Positions 50,428 to 60,066 of a stretch of DNA of 64,000 bases are shown here, piece by piece; positions within the stretch are counted from its first letter, which is position 1, and each line of letters begins with the position of its first letter. Source of the DNA: Microbacterium terricola (GTDB lineage Bacteria; Actinomycetota; Actinomycetes; Actinomycetales; Microbacteriaceae); the NCBI RefSeq assembly GCF_027943945.1, contig NZ_AP027141.1, positions 1,984,001-2,048,000 on the forward strand, given 5' to 3'. A program made the position numbers and the translations under genes. The notes beneath the pieces are model-generated. The model searched no databases and was not told the origin of the DNA. It was given only the letters and a program-made list of their open reading frames with translations.

Positions 50428-50818
50428 GCAGCGCGCGGCGACCGCGTCGCTCGGCGAGCTGCTCGGTGAGGTGACGAGCGACCTCTCCACCCTCATGCGC
50501 CAGGAGCTCGCGCTCGCCAAGGCCGAGCTCAAGGAGTCGGCCACGACGTCGGCCAAGGGCGCGGGCATGCTCGGCGGCGCCGGGTACGCAGCATCCATGA
50601 CCGTTCTGTTCCTGTCGATCGCCTTCTGGGCCGCTCTGGCGGTCTGGATCGGCGGCGGCTGGGCGGGCGTCATCGTCGCGGTCCTGTGGGCCGTGATCGC
50701 CGCGATCCTGTTCGTCATGGGCCGCGGTCAGCTGAAGGAAGTGAAGGGCGCTCCCCAGACGGTGGAGACCCTGCAGGAGATCCCCCCGACATTCAAGAGA
50801 AATGAGGAGAACCGATGA
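50405..50818 (+). CDS. Holin-X/DUF1469-type membrane protein
   Basis: This 137-residue protein has the actinobacterial Holin-X (phage holin family) layout. An N-terminal amphipathic part holds LGELLGEVTSDLSTLMRQELALAKAELKESA, the clear family signature. Two transmembrane helices follow (about 55-80 and 84-105), then a short charged tail. Despite the name these are normal chromosomal proteins of unknown function, typically placed next to DUF3618 genes, as here (ATGA overlap at 50815). There is no sign of a prophage around it. Confidence 0.9.
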   Translation: MSDPTPSEQRAATASLGELLGEVTSDLSTLMRQELALAKAELKESATTSAKGAGMLGGAGYAASMTVLFLSIAFWAALAVWIGGGWAGVIVAVLWAVIAAILFVMGRGQLKEVKGAPQTVETLQEIPPTFKRNEENR

Positions 50819-51378
50819 CCGATTCACCCGACGCGATCCGTGCCGACATCGAGCGGACCCGCGAAGACCTGGGCCAGAACGTCGACGCACTCGCCGACAA
50901 GGTCACCCCGTCGAAGATCGTCGACCGCCAGGTCGACAAGGTGCGGGGCGCGTTCGGCTCCGTCCGCGAGCGCGTGATGGGCGCCGCGGACGACGCGTCG
51001 TCGTCGGCATCCGACCTCGCTGACGGCGCGAAGGACCTCGCGCACCAGGCGAAGGACAAGGCCCAGGGCGCTCCCCTGGCCGTCGGACTCGTCGCCTTCG
51101 GCGTCGGTCTGCTCGCCGCGGCCCTGATCCCGGCCTCCCGCAAGGAGAAGGAGCTGGCCGAGACCGTCAAGGACAAGGCCCAGCCGCTCGTGGACGAGGC
51201 GACGAGCGTCGCCAAGGACGTCGCGAGCGGTCTCAAGGAGCCCGCGCAGCAGGCGGCGACCGCGGTGAAGGACCGCGCGGCGGAGGCCGTCGACACCGTC
51301 ACGTCCGAGACGACGGATGCTGCCGGCACCGTCAAGGACCAGGCACAGCAGGCGCGCGAGCACGTCGCCGAGCACTGA
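50815..51378 (+). CDS. DUF3618 protein with LEA/apolipophorin-like repeats
   Basis: This 187-residue protein begins with the DUF3618 motif (AIRADIERTREDLGQNVDALADKV, residues 7-30), followed by a short hydrophobic helix (about 88-108, LAVGLVAFGVGLLAAALIP). A long Ala/Lys/Asp-rich helical tail follows (VKDKAQPLVDEATSVAKDV, AAEAVDTVTSETTDAAGTV). Such tails resemble late-embryogenesis-abundant proteins and suggest a role in protecting the membrane under desiccation or oxidative stress; this is inference. It starts inside the stop of the Holin-X gene and is followed 32 nt later by manganese catalase. Confidence 0.9.
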   Translation: MTDSPDAIRADIERTREDLGQNVDALADKVTPSKIVDRQVDKVRGAFGSVRERVMGAADDASSSASDLADGAKDLAHQAKDKAQGAPLAVGLVAFGVGLLAAALIPASRKEKELAETVKDKAQPLVDEATSVAKDVASGLKEPAQQAATAVKDRAAEAVDTVTSETTDAAGTVKDQAQQAREHVAEH

Positions 51379-51410
51379 CGCCGGCTCGCGCGAGATCACG
51401 GAGGCACGAC

Positions 51411-52361
51411 ATGTATTTCCACGTCCAGGAGTTCATCAACGAGATCGCGGAGGACGAGCCGGATCCGGCCGCCGCGAACGCCCTGCAGGAAGGCCTCGGC
51501 GGGCAGTTCGGCGAGATGCGCACGATGATGCAGTACCTCTTCCAGAGCATCAACTTCCGCGGACCTGACGTCAAGCCGTACAAAGACCTCATCCAGGGCA
51601 TCGGCACCGAGGAGATCAGCCACGTCGAGCTGATCGGCACGACGATCTCGCGCCTGCTGGACGGATCGCCGCAGTACCAGGGCAAGAAGTCCGATCCGGT
51701 CGACAAGCCGGGGGCCGCCGGCGCGGTGCCGCTGAACATCGCGCTCGACACCGGCAACATCCACCACTACCTGGTCGGCGCGCAAGGCGCCCTCCCGGTG
51801 GATGCGGTCGGCAACCCGTGGAGCGGCAGCTACGTCTACAACTCGGGCAACCTCGTGCTCGATCTGCTCTACAACCTGATGCTCGAGTCCACGGGGCGCC
51901 TGCAGAAGTGCCGGCTGTACGAGATGACCGACAACAAGATGGCCCGCAGCACCATCTCGTACCTGATCGTGCGCGACCAGGCGCACGAGAACGCGTATGC
52001 GAGGGCGCTGGAGACCCTCGGCGTGGAGTGGCGGACGACGCTGCCGATCCCGAAGACGAACGCCGAGCGGTTCCCGGAGGTCAAGGCGCTCATCGACCTG
52101 GGCCTGCAGAGCAAGCAGTACTCGTTCGACCTCACGGCGCAGTCGGAGGCGGGGAAGATCTTCCAGGGAGCGTCGCCCTCCGGCGACGGGACCACCCTGG
52201 ATGCCAGTGAGCAGGCCCCCGCGGGCGCGCCCATGACGATCTCACCGGAGCGCCGGGAGGAGTTCTCCCCCGGCGCCGACAAGGAGCTGCAGGCGCTGAT
52301 CGCGGCGACGGCGGCGATGGAGATGGCTGACATCGACGCGACGTTCGGACGCTTGAGCTGA
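51411..52361 (+). CDS. Manganese catalase
   Basis: This non-haem catalase disproportionates hydrogen peroxide with a dimanganese site. The 316-residue protein keeps the ferritin-like four-helix ligands: Glu35 in GGQFGEMRTMMQYLFQS, Glu68 and His71 in GTEEISHVE, Glu159 in MLESTGRLQK, and His192 in VRDQAHENAYARALE. The C-terminal part wraps the neighbouring subunit in known structures. The ATG has GGAGG 6 nt upstream. It is the last gene of the stress/envelope run (membrane protein, GTQP protein, Holin-X, DUF3618), which suggests induction in stationary phase or oxidative and desiccation stress. Confidence 0.94.
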   Translation: MYFHVQEFINEIAEDEPDPAAANALQEGLGGQFGEMRTMMQYLFQSINFRGPDVKPYKDLIQGIGTEEISHVELIGTTISRLLDGSPQYQGKKSDPVDKPGAAGAVPLNIALDTGNIHHYLVGAQGALPVDAVGNPWSGSYVYNSGNLVLDLLYNLMLESTGRLQKCRLYEMTDNKMARSTISYLIVRDQAHENAYARALETLGVEWRTTLPIPKTNAERFPEVKALIDLGLQSKQYSFDLTAQSEAGKIFQGASPSGDGTTLDASEQAPAGAPMTISPERREEFSPGADKELQALIAATAAMEMADIDATFGRLS

Positions 52362-52467
52362 CCCGGACGGCCATCGGCGTGAACCCGACCGCCGGTGGCC
52401 GTACCGACAGCGGGATGTTAGGTTCGCCCGAAGGCACCGATCGGTGCGGGCGGGGGAGGTCACAGTC

Positions 52468-52785
52468 ATGGGCACGCTCTTCTACGACGGATCGCACTTC
52501 GCGCTCGACGATCGTCTGCTCGCGCACCTCCAGATCATCATCAGCCTGAAGCTGCGCCGCAACGAGGGCTTCTTCATCTCGTGGACGACCGGGGTCGACA
52601 ACGGCAGCGGCCGCCACGCGATCTGGATCGACAACGGCGTGGCGATCCGCCTCCAGTTCGACGGCACCCGCCCGCCCGCGATCAACCGCGAGTGGGCCGA
52701 GTCGCTCGCCATGGCGGCCAACACCAACAACGGACTCGTCGTCACGAACGAGCGCATCGAGCCTGCCGAAGACCTCCTGACTTAG
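52468..52785 (+). CDS. DUF7882-like small conserved protein (105 aa)
   Basis: The protein begins MGTLFYDGSHFALDDRLLAHLQIIISLKLRR and continues with EGFFISWTTG, HAIWIDNGVAIRLQF and PPAINREWAESLAMAANTNNGL. This is the pattern of a small protein family common in Microbacteriaceae (labelled DUF7882 as I recall), often present in several copies per genome. The function is unknown. The ATG at 52468 has GGGGGAGG 7 nt upstream, which decides against the GTG 24 nt earlier. It precedes another small gene in the same orientation. Confidence 0.82.
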   Translation: MGTLFYDGSHFALDDRLLAHLQIIISLKLRRNEGFFISWTTGVDNGSGRHAIWIDNGVAIRLQFDGTRPPAINREWAESLAMAANTNNGLVVTNERIEPAEDLLT

Positions 52786-52879
52786 CGGGCGGGATGCTGT
52801 CGCCCCCGCGCGCTATCACAGCCGCGAGGAGAGCGGTAGCCCCACGGCCCTCGCCGCCGATCGGGGCGATGGTCAGGAG

Positions 52880-53221
52880 ATGGACAGGATCACGTACACC
52901 GCAGAGTCCTTCCTCACCGGAAGCGATATCGCCCACGCCCTGCTCGATTACGCGCAGGCGCTGGCCGAGACCGGGTCTGCGGCGACGGTCGAGATCCCGA
53001 CCCTGCAGGATGACGGGACCGTCTCGCGCGCCGAGGTGCTGGTGGGGCCGTCGAGCCAGCTGATGGCGACCCGGGTGTCCGGCAACTTCGACGAGATCGT
53101 CGACCACACGCTCGTCGAATACCTCACGAAGGAGGCAGACCGGCTGCGCCGGCAGGGTCCGGCATGGCCGGCCGCCGAGGCGACGCCCGTGCGTTCGCAG
53201 TGGGACGACTTCGACCTCTGA
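52880..53221 (+). CDS. Hypothetical small protein (113 aa)
   Basis: This is a soluble protein starting MDRITYTAESFLTGSDIAHALLDYAQALAETG. The first half has alternating strand and helix character, and ATVEIPTLQDDGTVSRAEVLVGPSSQL follows. The acidic C-terminus ends QWDDFDL. No family is recognised. I have the impression that similar short proteins accompany the DUF7882-like proteins in Microbacterium, which would fit the adjacent position. GTCAGGAG upstream serves as ribosome site. A hairpin (53228-53263) follows. Confidence 0.7.
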   Translation: MDRITYTAESFLTGSDIAHALLDYAQALAETGSAATVEIPTLQDDGTVSRAEVLVGPSSQLMATRVSGNFDEIVDHTLVEYLTKEADRLRRQGPAWPAAEATPVRSQWDDFDL

Positions 53222-53227
53222 AGAATT

Positions 53228-53263
53228 CTGACGGCGGCCGCCAGCGCAGTCGACCGCCGTCAG
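53228..53263. terminator. Hairpin between convergent genes
   Basis: CTGACGGCGG (53228-53237) pairs with CCGCCGTCAG (53254-53263) across a 16-nt loop. It lies between the 113-aa gene and the RecQ-like gene, which converge, and may stop transcription from both sides. Confidence 0.6.
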
Positions 53264-53305
53264 ATGTGGGTCTTGCGCCCGGCCGGGCCCGACCGCGGGC
53301 TGGTG

Positions 53306-55423
<2,118 letters not shown>

Positions 55424-55514
55424 GGGTCAACACTGCCTCATGCCACCGACCCTCCGTTCGTCCCCGATCGCGGAGGTGGTGGCCGATCGCGCGCCTCTGC
55501 GATAGACACGACGC

Positions 55515-55877
55515 ATGGCGCAGACCGCTCAATGGCTCGAAGGCTACATTCGCGCGTGGCGCTCGAAGGACGCCGCCGACGTCAGGGCGATCTTCACGGA
55601 CGACGCCGAGTACTGGTTCCGACCTGACGACGCGGATCCGATCCGCGGCATCGAGGCGATCGTCGAGATGTGGCAGGAAGACGAGCCCACGGACCCGGAG
55701 TTCGTTCTCGATGTGCTCATCGAGAACGAACGGCTCGGCATCATCAAGGGCCACGTCGACTACCCCGGGCATCAGTTCTACTCGAACCTGTGGGAGGTGC
55801 ATTTCGCCGCGGACGGTCGGGCCCAGCGATTCGTGGAGTGGTTCATGACCCCGCGGGTCGCATCGCCGGAGGAGTAG
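55515..55877 (+). CDS. SnoaL/NTF2-like protein
   Basis: This 120-residue protein has the cone-shaped NTF2-like fold. The N-terminal helix AQWLEGYIRAWRSKDAADVRAIF leads to TDDAEYWFRPDDADPIRGIEAIVEMW, the typical SnoaL start, and the later strands are FYSNLWEVHFAADGRAQRFVEWFM. Such proteins bind small hydrophobic ligands or act as isomerases or hydrolases; no catalytic set can be picked with confidence. It is divergent from the RecQ-like gene (91 nt between starts) and precedes the alcohol dehydrogenase-like gene. Confidence 0.85.
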   Translation: MAQTAQWLEGYIRAWRSKDAADVRAIFTDDAEYWFRPDDADPIRGIEAIVEMWQEDEPTDPEFVLDVLIENERLGIIKGHVDYPGHQFYSNLWEVHFAADGRAQRFVEWFMTPRVASPEE

Positions 55878-55915
55878 CCCTACCGGTCTCCATCGGGTCG
55901 CGATCGGCTGACCCG

Positions 55916-55921
55916 TACGCT
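55916..55921 (+). promoter_or_regulatory. -10 box TACGCT before MDR gene
   Basis: TACGCT ends 6 nt before the GTG at 55928. This is the main reason for choosing that GTG over the ATG 12 nt downstream. Confidence 0.5.
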
Positions 55922-55927
55922 GACACC

Positions 55928-56890
55928 GTGGCCCCGACGATGAGGGCGGTCGTGTACGACCGCTACGGACGGCCGGACGTGCTCCGGCTCGATGATCTTC
56001 CGGTGCCCGCGCCCGGACCAGGTGAAGTTCTCGTCGAGGTGGCGGCGACATCCCTGAATCTGAGTGACTGGGAGGCTCTCACCGGATCGCCGGCATATGC
56101 GCGATTCGGCGGGCTGCGCCGGCCGCGAAGGCACGTGCTCGGCTCGGACATCGCCGGAGTCGTCCACGCGCTGGGAGCCGGAGTCACGCGCTTCGCGCCG
56201 GGCGACGAGGTGTACGGCGACAATCTGCAGCACAAGGGCGGGTTCGCGCAGTTCGCGATCGCCCCCGAGTCGGTGCTCGCGATCAAGCCGCCCGAGCTGA
56301 GCTTCGCGCAGGCGTCGACGATCCCGCAGGCGGGGGCGATCGCCCTCCAGGGCACAGCCCGCGCCGAGCCGGGCGCACGGGTGCTCATCAACGGCGCCGG
56401 CGGTGGGTCCGGCTCGTTCGCGATCCCGGTGGCCAAGGCCGCCGGGGCCCACGTCACGGCCGTCGACAACGCCGGCAAGCTCGAGTTCATGCGCACGCTC
56501 GGAGCCGACGCCGTCATCGACTACCGCGCCGAGGACTTCACGCGCGCCGGGCACTACGACCTCATCCTGGATCTCGTCGCGCACCGGTCGGTCTTCGCCT
56601 ATCGCCGGGCGCTCGCTCCCGGTGGGCGCTACCTGGCGGTCGGCGGGAACGTCAGGACCCTACTGCGACTGCTGACCGTCGGCGCGCTTGCCGCACGCCT
56701 GACCGGCAGGCATATGGGCGTCCTCGCCGTCCAGCAGGGGCCGTCCGCGTTCGAGCCGCTCGCTGCCCGATGCGTGACCGGCGAGATCGGCATCCGCATC
56801 GACCGCAGCTTCGCGCTGGGCGAGACAGCCGCCGCGCTGGCCTATGTCGGCGCGGGGCGGGCGCTCGGCAAGGTGGTCGTCGAGCCGTGA
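55928..56890 (+). CDS. Zinc-independent MDR oxidoreductase (quinone reductase type)
   Basis: This 320-residue medium-chain dehydrogenase/reductase has an N-terminal GroES-like domain with DLPVPAPGPGEVLVEVAATSLNLSDWEAL and HVLGSDIAGVV. The Rossmann domain has VLINGAGGGSGSFAIPVAKAAGAHVTAV (about 140-167) with the glycine-rich loop. No structural zinc Cys cluster is present, and the catalytic zinc ligands of true alcohol dehydrogenases are missing, so it belongs with quinone or enone reductases using NADPH. The substrate is unknown. ATG at 55940 is the alternative start. Relative to the SnoaL-like gene it lies 50 nt downstream. Confidence 0.88.
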   Translation: MAPTMRAVVYDRYGRPDVLRLDDLPVPAPGPGEVLVEVAATSLNLSDWEALTGSPAYARFGGLRRPRRHVLGSDIAGVVHALGAGVTRFAPGDEVYGDNLQHKGGFAQFAIAPESVLAIKPPELSFAQASTIPQAGAIALQGTARAEPGARVLINGAGGGSGSFAIPVAKAAGAHVTAVDNAGKLEFMRTLGADAVIDYRAEDFTRAGHYDLILDLVAHRSVFAYRRALAPGGRYLAVGGNVRTLLRLLTVGALAARLTGRHMGVLAVQQGPSAFEPLAARCVTGEIGIRIDRSFALGETAAALAYVGAGRALGKVVVEP

Positions 56891-56953
56891 GCTCTGCGCG
56901 TTGCCCGCTCTGTGTGTCGCCCGTCAGTAGTGTGACGTCGTGAGGAGGTAATC

Positions 56954-57619
56954 GTGCAGGCTGTCGGCAACATCCTTCCGTTCGCGATCGCCGTCGCGTT
57001 CAGCGGGGTGCCGATCATGGCGACGATCCTCATCCTGCTCTCCCCCAACCGGAAGCGATCAGGTCTCCCGTTCCTGATCGGGTGGCTCGTCGGCCTGTTC
57101 GTCGTGGTCGTCTTGAGTGCGCTGGCGGCTCAGGCCGTGCCGACGTCACGATCACCGCGGCAGCCCGACACCGTCGTCGGGTGGATCGAGATCGTCCTCG
57201 GTCTCGCGCTCATCGCGCTCACACTGTTCACGCTCCGGCGTGCGCGCCGCCGCAAGGAGATGGCGATCCCGAAGTGGCTGGAGTCGGCTGGCTCGCTCGG
57301 GCCCTGGTCAGCGCTCGGCCTGGCGCTCGTCCTGAACATCCGGCCGAAGGCGCTGCTGCTCGCGGTTGCCGCCGGCCTGACGGTTCGCGCCGACGCGAGT
57401 GACCTCTCGGACGCGCTCATCGCGATCGTCGTCTATACGGTCATCGCCGGATCAACGGTGGCTGTGCCGATCGTCGGCACGCTGCTCGCGCCGGAGAAGA
57501 TGGAGCCCCGCCTGGTCGGCACGCGCACCTGGCTCGGCCGCAATGGTGAAGCTCTCGGCAGCATCATCGGCATCGTCATCGGCGTGGTCATCGTCGGGAT
57601 GGGGATGGCGCGGCTCTGA
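56954..57619 (+). CDS. GAP-family membrane protein
   Basis: This 221-residue integral membrane protein has about six helices and is similar to the GAP (Sap, LysE-like) proteins of actinobacteria. It begins LPFAIAVAFSGVPIMATILILLSPNRKRSGLPFLIGWLVG, where the Pro-rich first pair of helices and the S-N-R-x-x-G-x-x-F loop are typical. A cytosolic loop (RRARRRKEMAIPKWL) follows helix 3. In mycobacteria a GAP protein helps move glycopeptidolipid to the surface; the cargo here is not known. The GTG at 56954 has GAGGAGG 6 nt upstream. It is the last core-type gene before the accessory region. Confidence 0.85.
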   Translation: MQAVGNILPFAIAVAFSGVPIMATILILLSPNRKRSGLPFLIGWLVGLFVVVVLSALAAQAVPTSRSPRQPDTVVGWIEIVLGLALIALTLFTLRRARRRKEMAIPKWLESAGSLGPWSALGLALVLNIRPKALLLAVAAGLTVRADASDLSDALIAIVVYTVIAGSTVAVPIVGTLLAPEKMEPRLVGTRTWLGRNGEALGSIIGIVIGVVIVGMGMARL

Positions 57620-57657
57620 GGGGCTGTGTGGGCCCGGTCGAGGCGCAGGAAGAGAGA

Positions 57658-57678
57658 TGCCCCTGGAGGGACTCGAAC
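57658..57678 (-). other. tRNA 3'-end remnant, putative att site
   Basis: Read on the minus strand the 21 nt are GTTCGAGTCCCTCCAGGGGCA: a T-loop (TTCGAGT), the 3' half of a T stem, seven acceptor-stem bases and a discriminator A. The 5' part of the tRNA is missing; to the right the sequence is unrelated. This is what remains at the distal end when an element integrates into a tRNA gene. Confidence 0.6.
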
Positions 57679-57794
57679 ACGTTTTGAGCATTTTGCATTT
57701 CGACGTGTTGCGACAGAAACCGCGGAATTACGCGGATCTTGGAGAGCACGGCAGCATCGAGCGACGTCCGAAAACAGCCAGTTGGAAATGGAAT

Positions 57795-57872
57795 GCGGGC
57801 AAAACGTGGGCAAGAACTGCCTGTCGCGGGGCGGCTCTCCGACCCACGCGAAAAGAGAATACGGGCAAAAAC
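57795..57872. repeat. GGGCAAAA-type short repeats near att remnant
   Basis: GCGGGCAAAACG, GTGGGCAAGAAC and ACGGGCAAAAACG occur in the same orientation within 80 nt of each other. Such short repeats flanking an attachment core resemble arm-type binding sites of tyrosine recombinases, though this is inference. Confidence 0.4.
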
Positions 57873-57975
57873 GAATTCGACCTGTGGATAACTCGCGCAT
57901 TATGAGCAGATTGTTCATTTTGGCGAACGTCGTCCGGCAATGTGCGGACAGGGGTCAGAATGCGCCAGATTGCCG

Positions 57976-58593
57976 TCAACGGCCCAGCGAGGGGCCTGTC
58001 GATGAGTTCGACCCCACGCGCGGGAGCGCCAGCGCCTCTTCGTCCGCGCGCATTCGGTTGTACGTCTCCCTCGGGATCAGGTCCTCAGCGAGGCCCGCTT
58101 CGCGTGCACGTGCCATCATGCGCGTCGCCGTGCTGACGCTCACACCGAGCTGCTCCGAGACAAGTTTGAGGGGGGCCAGGTTCACGGTCGTCGCGATCCG
58201 GTATAGCCGCACCGCCTCGCGCACCGTTTCCTCGTACGTGCGGTCGGTACGTGATTTCACGTCTGCGAGGTAGTCGCTCAATCGCTGCGGCGTGCCGCCC
58301 TCGCGTGCCACGGTGACCACGCGCATCGAAGAGAGCGCGACGACGTACTGCACACGCACCTCGCGAAGCGCGGCGGCGGTCACTTCGTCGCCCTCCCCCA
58401 CGCGATCGAGACGAATCGATGCGGCCACGGTGCGCCGCAGCTGTTCGTCGAACACCACGCGAAGACGGATGGCTCCCGCAACGTTCGGCTCGCCGGTCGC
58501 GACGGCATCCCATGCCTTGGGGATACTCACCCCGTCGCCGACATCGATGCGCTCGCTGGCCGTCACCTCGACGTCGACGTCACCATCACTCAT
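57976..58593 (-). CDS. HTH-type protein of mobile element, putative repressor
   Basis: This 205-residue protein has an N-terminal acidic and beta-rich part (DVDVEVTASERIDVG, then IRLRVVFDEQ) and a C-terminal helix-turn-helix at about 148-178 (LVSEQLGVSVSTATRMMARAREAGLAED). An Arg-rich helix lies before it (TYEETVREAVRLYRI). The layout resembles uncharacterised regulatory proteins found near the ends of actinobacterial integrative elements. It is divergent from the excisionase-like gene. The 115 nt between their starts hold three copies of a TGAGCAAT half-site, so the protein probably binds there and controls both genes. Confidence 0.72.
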   Translation of the reverse strand: MSDGDVDVEVTASERIDVGDGVSIPKAWDAVATGEPNVAGAIRLRVVFDEQLRRTVAASIRLDRVGEGDEVTAAALREVRVQYVVALSSMRVVTVAREGGTPQRLSDYLADVKSRTDRTYEETVREAVRLYRIATTVNLAPLKLVSEQLGVSVSTATRMMARAREAGLAEDLIPRETYNRMRADEEALALPRVGSNSSTGPSLGR

Positions 58594-58620
58594 GCCATGA
58601 GCCTGTCACGATCTCCGGCC

Positions 58621-58694
58621 GGTGAGCAATACATGTCGCGGATTGCTCACGGCAGGAGTACGGTGTGGGCAAGTGATGACATGCATTGCTCACC
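58621..58694. promoter_or_regulatory. Three-half-site operator between divergent element genes
   Basis: GGTGAGCAATACATGTC (58621-58637) and GACATGCATTGCTCACC (58678-58694) are inverted copies with one mismatch in 17. A third half-site, ATTGCTCAC, lies at 58642-58650 and forms a perfect 9-bp inverted pair with the first copy, with an 11-nt spacer. The arrangement fits cooperative repressor binding over both promoters. Confidence 0.7.
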
Positions 58695-58708
58695 GAAAGG
58701 AGAAGGCC

Positions 58709-58966
58709 ATGAACAAGACGAACAACTCACTCGCGCTGACGATGAAGGATGCCGCCAAGCTCGTCGGCGTCGACTACCGCACGATCAAGCTCGGCATCGA
58801 CAGCGGGACGATCCCCACGATTCAACTCGGTCCCCGACGCATGATCCCCCGAGCTGGCCTGCTACGAGCATTCGGTGTCGAGATCGCGGCGGTATCAGGC
58901 GCCGCGAACGCAGGACAGGCAGCGCCGCACAGAGGCGCGAACACGAGCGATCAGCGACACGCATGA
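58709..58966 (+). CDS. Excisionase-like HTH protein (85 aa)
   Basis: This small DNA-binding protein starts MNKTNNSLALTMKDAAKLVG. The motif LTMKDAAKLVGVDYRTIKLGIDSGTIPTIQLGPRRMIPRAGL is the winged-helix pattern of excisionase (Xis/MerR-like) domains: helix-turn-helix, a short wing with GPRR, then a final helix. The start at 58709 has AAAGGAGAAGG 3-9 nt upstream, which rules out the earlier in-frame codons. It could be a recombination directionality factor for the element or a small transcription factor. Its promoter carries the three-half-site operator. Confidence 0.82.
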   Translation: MNKTNNSLALTMKDAAKLVGVDYRTIKLGIDSGTIPTIQLGPRRMIPRAGLLRAFGVEIAAVSGAANAGQAAPHRGANTSDQRHA

Positions 58967-59237
58967 GTCGTCCGACGCTCCGAGACTTTCCGTAACTAGG
59001 AATCCCCCTGACTCCAGGTGCTGCGCGAGTCGATCCCTGTACGGGCTTCGCACGGAGATGGGTCCCCGCGGGCGCGCGCTGGTGTGGCGAGTGGCGCCTT
59101 CGCGCAGGGTTAGGCGAGCAACCCGACCGCGGCGGTGAATCCAGTGACGACGAGGCCCTACCGAGTGAATGTCGGAGGCCCAGGTGATGATGGCACCGTT
59201 CGGCGCACAACGTGATCGAACCAGGGAGGAGCACATG

Positions 59238-59462
59238 ATGGCCAAGGGTGACGTGTCGACGTACAACGAAGACGGTCAATGGAAAAGCAAGGTGGAGGGC
59301 AGTTCGCGCGCGGCGCACGTCGGAGGCACGAAGGCCGAGCAACAGGCCGTCGGGCGTCAGATGGCGCAGGATCGCCACGTGGAACACACGATTCGCAGGA
59401 TGGACGGGACGATCGGTGCGAAGAACTCCTACGGCAATGATCAGCACCCTCCGAAGGGCTGA
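59238..59462 (+). CDS. DUF2188 protein (74 aa)
   Basis: This small protein begins MAKGDVSTYNEDGQWKSKVEG and continues SSRAAHVGGTKAEQQAVGRQMAQDRHVEHTIRRMDGTIGAKNSYG. This is the DUF2188 pattern, in which a W-x-V/K strand pair is followed by T-K-x-E-Q-x-A-x-x-x-x-R and a final strand with G-x-I/K. The function is unknown; such proteins are often found on mobile or variable DNA. An ATG 3 nt upstream is equally possible; GGGAGGAGC provides the ribosome site. The next gene begins 3 nt after its stop, so they are one unit. Confidence 0.82.
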   Translation: MAKGDVSTYNEDGQWKSKVEGSSRAAHVGGTKAEQQAVGRQMAQDRHVEHTIRRMDGTIGAKNSYGNDQHPPKG

Positions 59463-59465
59463 GCC

Positions 59466-59903
59466 GTGGCGTGGCTGAAGCTGACGACGACCGCACAGTC
59501 GCCGCATCGAGTGATGCTCATCAAGGCCTTCCCTGTTGACGTCAAGGAGTGCGCCGCGAACGCCCAGTGGAGCAAGAACGACTGGGCTCGTGGGCTCGAG
59601 GAACGGTACCTGCCTGACGGTGATGTGCCGGTGGCCTGGTTGGAGGCCATCTCTGGGAACTTGGTGCTCGTCGAGGTCGTCGGCGCCGAGGAAAGGGAAG
59701 GGGTGGTCCAGGCTCGGCTCTGGGTCCAGGCTTCCCAGGCGACCGTCGATCTCCTCGGGGGAAAGATCGTGCGGTACGGAAACCGATCACGAACCCGCTC
59801 GCAGGCGGTCGCTTCGGTCGTCGCGCTCGTGGTCGCGATCGCCGCACTTGATTTGCCTGCTGAACCCGTACCCGAAGTCGACGCGATCGACACGATCGAC
59901 TGA
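59466..59903 (+). CDS. Hypothetical protein (145 aa)
   Basis: This protein starts at a GTG 3 nt after the DUF2188 stop. It begins AWLKLTTTAQSPHRVMLIKAF, contains DWARGLEERYLPDGDVPVAWLE and a mostly beta middle part (LVLVEVVGAEEREGVVQARLWV), and near the end has a hydrophobic stretch (AVASVVALVVAIAALDL, about 114-130) that may be a membrane helix. The tail is acidic. I do not recognise the family. The tight spacing suggests that it works with the DUF2188 protein. Confidence 0.65.
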   Translation: MAWLKLTTTAQSPHRVMLIKAFPVDVKECAANAQWSKNDWARGLEERYLPDGDVPVAWLEAISGNLVLVEVVGAEEREGVVQARLWVQASQATVDLLGGKIVRYGNRSRTRSQAVASVVALVVAIAALDLPAEPVPEVDAIDTID

Positions 59904-60054
59904 TCCGGGTCCGCCGGCGCCGGGTAGAGTTCGGTCGGGTGTCGTTTCCCCGGGATCCCCAAACGCGCGTCGCGGTAAAGGGCGGCACGGGAGCAGCCGC
60001 CATCACGTCCACGGCATCTACGACTAGCGCTGGAAGCCATGTTCGAGCATCCCT

Positions 60055-60060
60055 TACGTT
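60055..60060 (+). promoter_or_regulatory. -10 box TACGTT before AlbA_2 gene
   Basis: TACGTT ends 6 nt before the GTG at 60067, the same spacing as the leaderless starts in the core region. Confidence 0.45.
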
Positions 60061-60066
60061 GAACAG

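Larger units (their letters stand above)
57620..57975. other. 356-nt gene-free region at element boundary
   Basis: No gene is seen here. The region holds a 21-nt tRNA 3'-end remnant (57658-57678), an AT-richer stretch, and three GGGCAA-type repeats (57795-57870). It marks the change from core genes to the accessory region. Confidence 0.65.

Noticed and set aside
50405-50818. The Holin-X gene considered as part of a prophage.
   Set aside because: No other phage gene is near, and this family is a normal part of actinobacterial chromosomes next to DUF3618 genes.
57626-58273. A 215-codon plus-strand open frame across the att remnant.
   Set aside because: It runs through the tRNA fragment and antisense to the HTH gene, has no ribosome site or motif, and its composition is that of non-coding DNA.
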